From Anadara kagoshimensis (Eukaryota > Mollusca > Bivalvia > Arcoida > Arcidae): a stretch of DNA of 64,000 bases. The first letter of the stretch is position 1, and every line of letters begins with the position of its first letter. The stretch spans positions 13,282,928 to 13,346,927 of the forward strand of contig CM037867.1 of the NCBI GenBank assembly GCA_021292105.1. Direction: 5' to 3'. Shown here one piece after another: positions 57,180-64,000 of the stretch. The notes beneath the pieces are model-generated. The model was not told where the DNA came from. It was given only the letters and a program-made list of their open reading frames with translations, and did no database searches. The translations under genes and the position numbers were made by a program.

Positions 57180-57512
57180 AACGTTTAACGTCTCAGTCAA
57201 GAAAATTTCACTTACATCTAGACGTCGACAGCTATAATTAAGGTGCCGACATTTTGCCTGTGCTTTGCACTAATGACTTGATGCAGCAGGGTTCTTTATC
57301 GTAACAAGCCAACCAAGATACGGGACCTCGTTTATTTTAAGTTCCCATCTGTTAGAATAGTGACTTTCATTTCGTAATGCTCAGTACTTGGCGAAAGAAC
57401 AGTCACTACCCACGTTTGAGTCTTGGGTCCGACCCGGCCATGGTTCGAACCCACGAACTCCCCCTTACAGAGCTATCACTCTACCAACTGTATTACCGCA
57501 GTTGCCAGCGAA
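57180..57512 (-). repeat. tRNA-headed SINE, second family, best preserved copy
   Basis: On the minus strand it starts AGTTGGTAGAGTGATAGCTC (A-box) and GGGTTCGAACCATGGCCGGG (B-box), about 33 bp apart as in a tRNA, then the body with GTAGTGACTGTTCTTTCGCC and the tail ending TGAGACGTTAAACG. The tRNA part is not an intact tRNA gene by eye. Confidence 0.78.
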
Positions 57513-57574
57513 AAAGGATATGGGTTAAAAGTTACATGAAACAACAGATGGAAGAATTCTGAACACAAACTGTG

Positions 57575-57772
57575 TGATCATTGGTAAACACGTCACTAAC
57601 ACCATGAAGCGAGTCCGGTTGCTGTGGAAGGATAAGCACCTCCTGCCAGCACCGCCCGCCATGTCTGTAATCAAAATTAAGAATGAACGTATCATGGAAT
57701 TATCAGACGTCAAATTATCCAGGCACAGAAACATCAAACTTATCAACAATATTGATTGACGGCTATACAGCC
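57575..57772 (+). repeat. Dispersed element R1, right-part copy
   Basis: ACCATGAAGCGAGTCCGGTT and GGAAGGATAAGCACCTCCTG, then a frame with RIMELSDVKLSRHRNIKLIN, stop soon after. Diverged left part. Confidence 0.6.
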
Positions 57773-57779
57773 TTAATAA

Positions 57780-59040
57780 GCCTAGGCTTGCAATTTTTTA
57801 TTATAACGCAATCGTATCTATTGAGTTTATATAAAATATGTATGCTTTTCTGACTAGGAATAATGGTTTAAAAACAAAGTTTTAAAATATACATTTACCA
57901 TTCCTATAGAAAAATATTGATTTGTCTGAGCAAATAGTTTTATATTATTAAAGCATATATTAGATGAAATCCCTGATAAAACGTTTTCTGTAGATTTTCA
58001 GCTTGTTTGTTTGATAAACATATGTGCATTCTATAAAGCAACAGGACATTCTCTACCCTGGTCAAACTTTAAGAGGGGAAACATGATTTAAAGCTTTGAT
58101 GCATCACCTTTCGTAATAAACTATAGGCATGCATGGTGTTTTAATTAAAATTGTTTTACATGCAATAAACACGAGGTTGAAATGTGAACAAACGGTTGGA
58201 AGAGTTATAAAAACATACTATGAGTTTTTCTTAAAATTCCGGATTGTGAGAGAAAAACATCCATAATAACACAAACTCATCCATTTGGTATATATATATA
58301 AATCATCTTTTTCGTATTTGTAAAATTGGTGAAATTAAGCGTATTCCAGACAAAAATAATGTGTGTATATCATACACGTACATAGAACAATTAAAATGAC
58401 AACATTGAACTAAAATGGTCTAGTAACCCCTGCATACATTTACCATTCCTATCTAAACTATTGATTTGTCTGAGCAATTACTTATAAGTGATTAAAAGAT
58501 AAATTGAGGTGACATGGCTGATAAAATGTAATATTTTGTATGATGATGCAAACACTCAGTTCAATAACACAGAACAATATCCATCATTTCAAGAAAATCT
58601 TTATATTTTTTTTACCATTTTTGTTTCGCTGAGACAGAGCTATCCCCATGATTTGAAAAAAAACCCTTTAAATTTAACTGTTTCAGGTTTGATATGCAAT
58701 GAACATCTGTTCTGTAATTATGGAATCCTAAGTGTACAAAATTACATAACATACTAGAAAACTAGACGCTATACCATCATTCTCCTGTGTACCGAAAAAA
58801 ACTGCAATCAAGACAGAAATGCACGAAGTTGATATAAAATACGCCAAGATTGATTTTAAATAGGATTAAGCGATATGTACTGATGTAATGATAGTGTGAG
58901 CTTTTTATCTTTGAACTAAATTTAAAGTAGAAGAAAGACTTTCGAAACTTAAATATGGCAATAACAACGCAATACAACCAAAAATACGACACATTGAATG
59001 TAGCTAAATCGAAAACAAACATACCATGAATCCATATCCA
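57780..59040. other. AT-rich intergenic DNA
   Basis: CATTTACCATTCCTAT...TATTGATTTGTCTGAGCAA occurs twice (57893 and 58437), about 545 bp apart, together with GATAAAACG/ATG words, so this is probably a diverged tandem duplication. No gene is seen. Confidence 0.5.
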
Positions 59041-59724
59041 TTAATTTATGCTTGATAGCAATACACACTTATTTTAGCCTCATAGTTCTATGTATCTTTC
59101 ATTCTTATTTTTGCATTATCATATGACGGGACGGGTGTAGCCAAGTACACAGGAGGTGCGTATCCCTTCCAGAGCAACCGACCACGCTTTAGAAGTAGAA
59201 ATTCCTGTGTATCTCTGATACGCCAGTTTTCAAATTTTTACATTGTATAATGATGTTACACAAACGGAAAAAAATTGAAACGAAATTATCTATCTCAATT
59301 TCTAGAGCATGTCCTTATGAGTTTCATAATTCAATAGTAAAAACACTTCCTGCAAATGTACTGTTATCGATATTTTTGATCTTGGGACAACGTGTCATAA
59401 TTTATAAGATAATTTTTCATAATTATACAGAGCAGACATAGTTAAGCAGACCCTTGTGATTTAAAACTTGAAAATACAAAAACCAACGGTGTTGAATAGA
59501 CCATCATAGGCAATGTGATATTTCAACTCAAATAACCTAATTCAATATAAAAGATTATATCGAGTTATAAATACATTTGAATAGTTGCTATATGTTATTT
59601 CAAAACTTAACAAAATTAATCTGAAAGTGAGAATCTTTCTTTTGATAATGTAGTCATGATAGTGTCATATTAAGCATTAGTAATTCTGTTTTATCGTAAT
59701 CCAATAGCGAGCACAGAGAAACAA

Positions 59725-59733
59725 ACACACACA

Positions 59734-59828
<95 letters not shown>
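59725..59828. repeat. (CA)n(GA)n microsatellite in copy B
   Basis: A CA run and then a GA run of about 80 bases with one GAGGAG break. Longer than the copy A counterpart. Confidence 0.95.
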
Positions 59829-59831
<3 letters not shown>

Positions 59832-62800
59832 TGATTTCAGTTCAGTCTAACATGAAATATTGCCTCGACAATCACGCCAGCGGTGGTTTTGTCTCCCTGA
59901 CAACACCGAAGCCCATGCTTTTTATATGCGTTTTAGCCACATATAACTTACAATCGCGGTAAATAAAAGACCGTTGACATATATTTATCGAATGCCAGGC
60001 AAAATTCAATGATACAAGTTTTGATTTTAGATTTACACTCCGAATGAATTGTTAACGTTTAATCAGGTAATAAAATTTACAAAAAATGAAAATAATTACT
60101 TGAAAATCGGTTACTTTTACAAACGTGCTTTGAATACTGGAAAACCTTTACTTTAAATAATCTTTTTATTCACTTTTTTCTGATTTTTTTTATTTTTTGC
60201 TATACAGAACAGGTATATCGACATTCAAAACTATGCTAACAAATTGGTACCGAATCACCAGCTCATCTCAGTCTTAACTGATTCTCTCTCGACAGATCGT
60301 CAGTTACTAGCTATTATTAATTAGTATTAATTTAACATAGGTATGTACTCTTTTTGAATATATATTTGTCAAACTTTGGTCACATATGTGTATTACGTAT
60401 TGCGTATTAAACTATCCTGCTTTGTCCTGCAATATGTCCATGTTGTTACACAGCATTGTTGCTATATTTGACTTTGCAATTCATTGTTGTTTTATACTAC
60501 TTAATAAATTAAAACAAATATACTAAAAAAATAAGCCTTGCTTAAACAGTGAAAGTTTTGGCTTTGGTGGTTTTAGTAAAATAAATTCTGTTCCTTTCAT
60601 TAGCTTATTTCAACATATTAAAATATTTGGATTCACAATGTGGTCCGTGCACTACTGATGAGAAATTGTCCGAAACGACAGTCTAGTGCAATAACATTTG
60701 AACAGGTTTAGTAATAATACAGTTGTTTCTGTTTTATTTTTCTCTTTATATACATGCATACAAATACTATATATTCCACTGTCTATAAAATATTGATTCT
60801 AACAATTGTAAAAAACAAGAAGTTTCGTGTTCAACAATGACAGACAGAAAAAATTCCAGCAATTTATAATGTAACGTCCTTTATCTATTACATAATATGA
60901 TAATATGTACAATTAAATTATTTATTACATGTATTTATGATATTTAATTAGTCTTAATGTTTTAATAACATAGTCAATGCGTGCTTGGTAATGTTTTTCT
61001 GTCTCTATAAAATATAATACATTTTGGTGTTCTTACTGGAATTTTATAATTTATTTTTTTTGCCATATTGGCCTTTCTTCATCTTGTTTTGTCTTAGCTT
61101 CATGGTTTGTTGAATAGATAAGGTGGCCAAGTCTCTTTGCTATTGGTTGCATTTGAAGTGATTTAAACAATATTTCCCAATTAACCTTAAATGGTAAGCT
61201 ATTCAAAATTTATTGCAATAATAGTACAATAGTTATTGTTGTGCTTCTTCAAACATTTCTCGAACCATTATTCTTATTTGTTTTCTTGACATTTCTTGAC
61301 GTTTTTTGTCCCTTCGTCAGTCATTTTTTTTCAGTAGTTAGGCCCAAATTCATCCTGCATTTTTTTTCCTTGTATCACTGTGATCACCAAACATTCTCTA
61401 CCATCTTTAGTTCTCGATTTCTCTTTCGTTTTGTACTTGTACGTGCGAACTTTTGCAATAGGCGTTTTTAATATATAAACACTAATTTATGCGTTTTAGT
61501 CTGTTTATATAACCATGCATACGGACAATATATATTTATTGTAAAGGATTGACAATATAATTGGTAAAACATGTTTCGTGTTCAACAATGCCAGAAAGGA
61601 TACAATTCCGGCAATTAATTCAGAAATGTCAGGTATATACAGCATGATATAATATGGTAATATTTGCAAAATTAATATTAATTATATTATCTAATATGGT
61701 AGTATTTACAATTAAAATATTTATTAGTCTTAATGGTTTTAATTACATAGGTAATACGTGCGTGATAATGTTTTCTTATCTCTATAAAATTCAATACATA
61801 TTTGTATTCCACCGTTTCTTATTTTAATGGAATTGTTTGCAATCATGGTCTATTTTTATTTTGTTTTTACTTGCTGCAAAGCCTTATTGACTACGCTAAG
61901 GGATCGAGTCCCTTTGCTTAAGAATGCACTCGAATGCACTTGAACTGGTTTTTTTTAAATAGACATATAAATGTAAGCTATTAAAATTGTATTACGATAA
62001 TAGTATATTGTTTTGCTTTTTAAACATATCTCAAACATTTTTTTAATGTTTTCCTCGATTTTTTCTTGACAAAGTTTTTAGTCACTTTGTCACATATTTT
62101 TCCGCCAATTTCGTTAAGTTCATCCTGTATTTCATTCCTTGTGTAACTGTTATCACCAAACATTCTTTACCATCTTTGACTTTCGCATTCTTTTACGTTT
62201 AATACTTGTATTAAGTGCGTGCGTTCTTTGGAATCATGGCTTTTGATATATACACTATTTTTTATCTGTTTTGTCTGTTTATATAATCATGCAGCCAGAT
62301 AATATATATTCTCTGAAAAGGATTGACACTGTAAATTGTAAAACATGTTTCGTATTCAACGATACCAGACAGAATACAATTCCGGCGATTACGTCTGAAA
62401 TGTCAGGTATATACAGCATTATATAATATGGTAATATTTACAATAAAAATATTAATTATATATTATATGGTAATTTGTACAATCAAAATATTTATTACAT
62501 GTATTTCTGATAATTTATTAGTCTTAATGGTTTTAATTACATAGGCAATGCGTGCGTGGTTATGTTTTTCTATCTTTATAAAATTCAATACATATTTGTA
62601 TTCTACCGTTTCTTACTTAAATATAATTTTTTGCCAATTATGGACTTCATTCTTCATTCTTTCTGCCTTCTTGAAAACGCCAAGGAATCAAGTCTCTTAC
62701 CTAAAGAATGCATTTAAAACTGATTAGATAAACCTTTCTAATTAAGCATGAGATGATAAGTTATTTAAATTTAAATTACAAAAATATTGAATTGACTATA

Positions 62801-63109
62801 TTTTTCAAAACATATTTTATTCATTATTTACATTCTTGTCTTTTTCATTTCGGCTATTTCTTGTCAAAAAGATTTTGTCACTTCTTTCCAATTGTCGGGT
62901 ATACGACTTTCATTCAACATGTTTTGTCTAGCCATACAGTAGTGTGATCACCAGGTATTCTTGACATCCTTAAATTGTGTTTTCCCAGTTGTCAAGGCAT
63001 ATAAGGCGCTCAACAAGTTGTCTGTAATCACCACATTTTTACAAGTATAATTCAAAAAGTACCCTGGGTATATTTTTAACCCCATCGTCCTTTATTCTTT
63101 TCATTCTCA

Positions 63110-63290
63110 ATTTTGATCACACACGTGTCGGATAGCTAATCAGGAGACAAGAGGTGCATACCCTTCGAAACCAGTGGGCCTCCCTTACCTGGTGAAAAAT
63201 TCACGTGTTTCAACCAATTTTTCGTTTCAAAGTTTTTACTTTGTTTTTGGATTATGGTTAGGGCATGGATTTGCATGTTTGTTTTTGACT
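63110..63290 (-). repeat. Dispersed element R1, minus-strand copy inside duplication B
   Basis: GAGGTGCATACCCTTCGAAA, CTGGTGAAAAATTCACGTGT and GATTATGGTTAGGGCATGGA. Counterpart of 51045-51235. Confidence 0.66.
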
Positions 63291-64000
63291 AACATACAAA
63301 GTTTATGCGGCATTATCATTTGATATTTGCATACATACAAATTATATATATTTTATTGCTGTTAGGTATTGGTCCTATAAACTATAAAACATAAAATGTT
63401 TCGTGTTCAACAATGCAAGACAGAAAATGATTCCAGTAATTCAGTCTAAAATGTCGGATATGTTGTGTATTGTACAATATGGTAATATGTGCAATTAAAA
63501 TATTTATTACATGTATTTCTGATATTTTATTGGTCCTAATGGTTTTAATAACATAGTCAATACGTGCGTGATAAAGTTTTTCTTTCTCTATGAAATGCAA
63601 TACATTTTGGTATTCTTGCTATACTGGAATTGTATAATTTTATTTTTTTGAAATTCTGGTCTAGGTTCATCATGTTTTTTTGTTGCAATGGCTTGTATCA
63701 TACACAAAGAGATCAAGTCTCGATGCTATGGAATGCACTTTAACTGACAAGAACAACATTTCCTATTAAACCTGGAATGGAAAGAATGGTAATATTTTAA
63801 TAACATAGGCAATATGCGCTTGGTAATGTTTTCATATCTCTATAAAATGAAAAAAAATATTTTTTTATTCGAAGACATAGTTTTGCTTACAATAAATGTC
63901 AAAATAGTGCTGGTTTGCATTGACTTGATGAATGATTATTGTTATTCTTTTGAAGTTCTCTATTAAATAAAAATCCGAAAGTCGCAAATAACTATTTTAG

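Larger units (their letters stand above)
59042..64000. repeat. Large duplication, copy B (runs off the window)
   Basis: Same order as copy A: R1 piece (59120-59245), microsatellite (59725-59828), unique part, then units marked by TTTCGTGTTCAACAATG at about 60821, 61573, 62346 and 63398, one more than in copy A. The unit spacing is 752, 773 and 1052 bp; the long one holds about 0.18 kb of extra sequence near 62790-62950. The match to copy A continues to the last base of the window. Confidence 0.85.

Noticed and set aside
57420-57512. tRNA gene on the minus strand
   Set aside because: A- and B-box words are present but no complete cloverleaf was seen and it continues into a SINE body and tail. 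Treated as a SINE head.

Overview
This is AT-rich animal nuclear DNA with spliced genes, many dispersed SINE-like and inverted-repeat elements and many minisatellites. The repeat style (tRNA-headed SINEs, short inverted-repeat elements, a repeat rich in gtctgtc and gtcaaggtca words) and the protein sequences suggest a lophotrochozoan, most likely a bivalve mollusc. The species cannot be named from the sequence alone. Three protein-coding genes are supported. Everything else is intron, intergenic or repeat DNA. No bacterial-type operon, CRISPR array, rRNA gene or virus was seen. || 1-11.1 kb (+): the 3' two thirds of a GLI/Cubitus interruptus gene, the Hedgehog-pathway transcription factor. Ten coding exons (963 to 11074) join in frame into 1269 residues: the KRSKVK linker, five C2H2 fingers split over four exons, a cluster of four RRxS protein kinase A sites, a long Gln/Met/Asn/Pro-rich region and the conserved MSSVLTQLAEE C-terminus. 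The 5' exons lie outside the window. The window opens inside an upstream intron with a tandem array in which every unit carries a 33-nt exon-like segment between an acceptor-like CTCACAG and a GTAAGT donor. || 11.1-23.5 kb: 3' UTR and intergenic DNA with inverted-repeat elements, SINE fragments and a 34-bp minisatellite. || 23.5-27.7 kb (-): a two-exon gene for COA3/CCDC56, a mitochondrial cytochrome c oxidase assembly factor (98 residues). Its 3.9-kb intron contains a 33-bp minisatellite that is open in all three forward frames. || 27.8-30.5 kb: a nested inverted-repeat element bounded by GGGGGCGAATTTG-type arms, then an inverted-repeat element and a perfect 22-bp hairpin. || 30.5-31.9 kb (+): a single-exon 409-residue protein with a possible N-myristoylation signal, a WD/beta-propeller-like middle and a C-terminal SOCS box, probably a substrate receptor of a Cullin-RING ligase. 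I could not name the family. || 32-39.6 kb: several tandem arrays (CCATATG-rich, 157 bp, 40 bp, and a 54-bp type rich in self-complementary words). || 39.6-64 kb: no gene recognised. The region is built from repeats of repeats: a degenerate unit near 40-43 kb, a 0.6-kb tandem duplication at 44-45.2 kb, many copies of a dispersed element that sometimes carries a short conserved reading frame, a TIR element with an inverted deletion derivative, and a large duplication (48.0-52.0 kb against 59.0-64.0 kb) made internally of about 0.76-kb units. || Exon boundaries were assigned by eye from GT/AG sites, reading phase and protein homology. Repeat limits are approximate.
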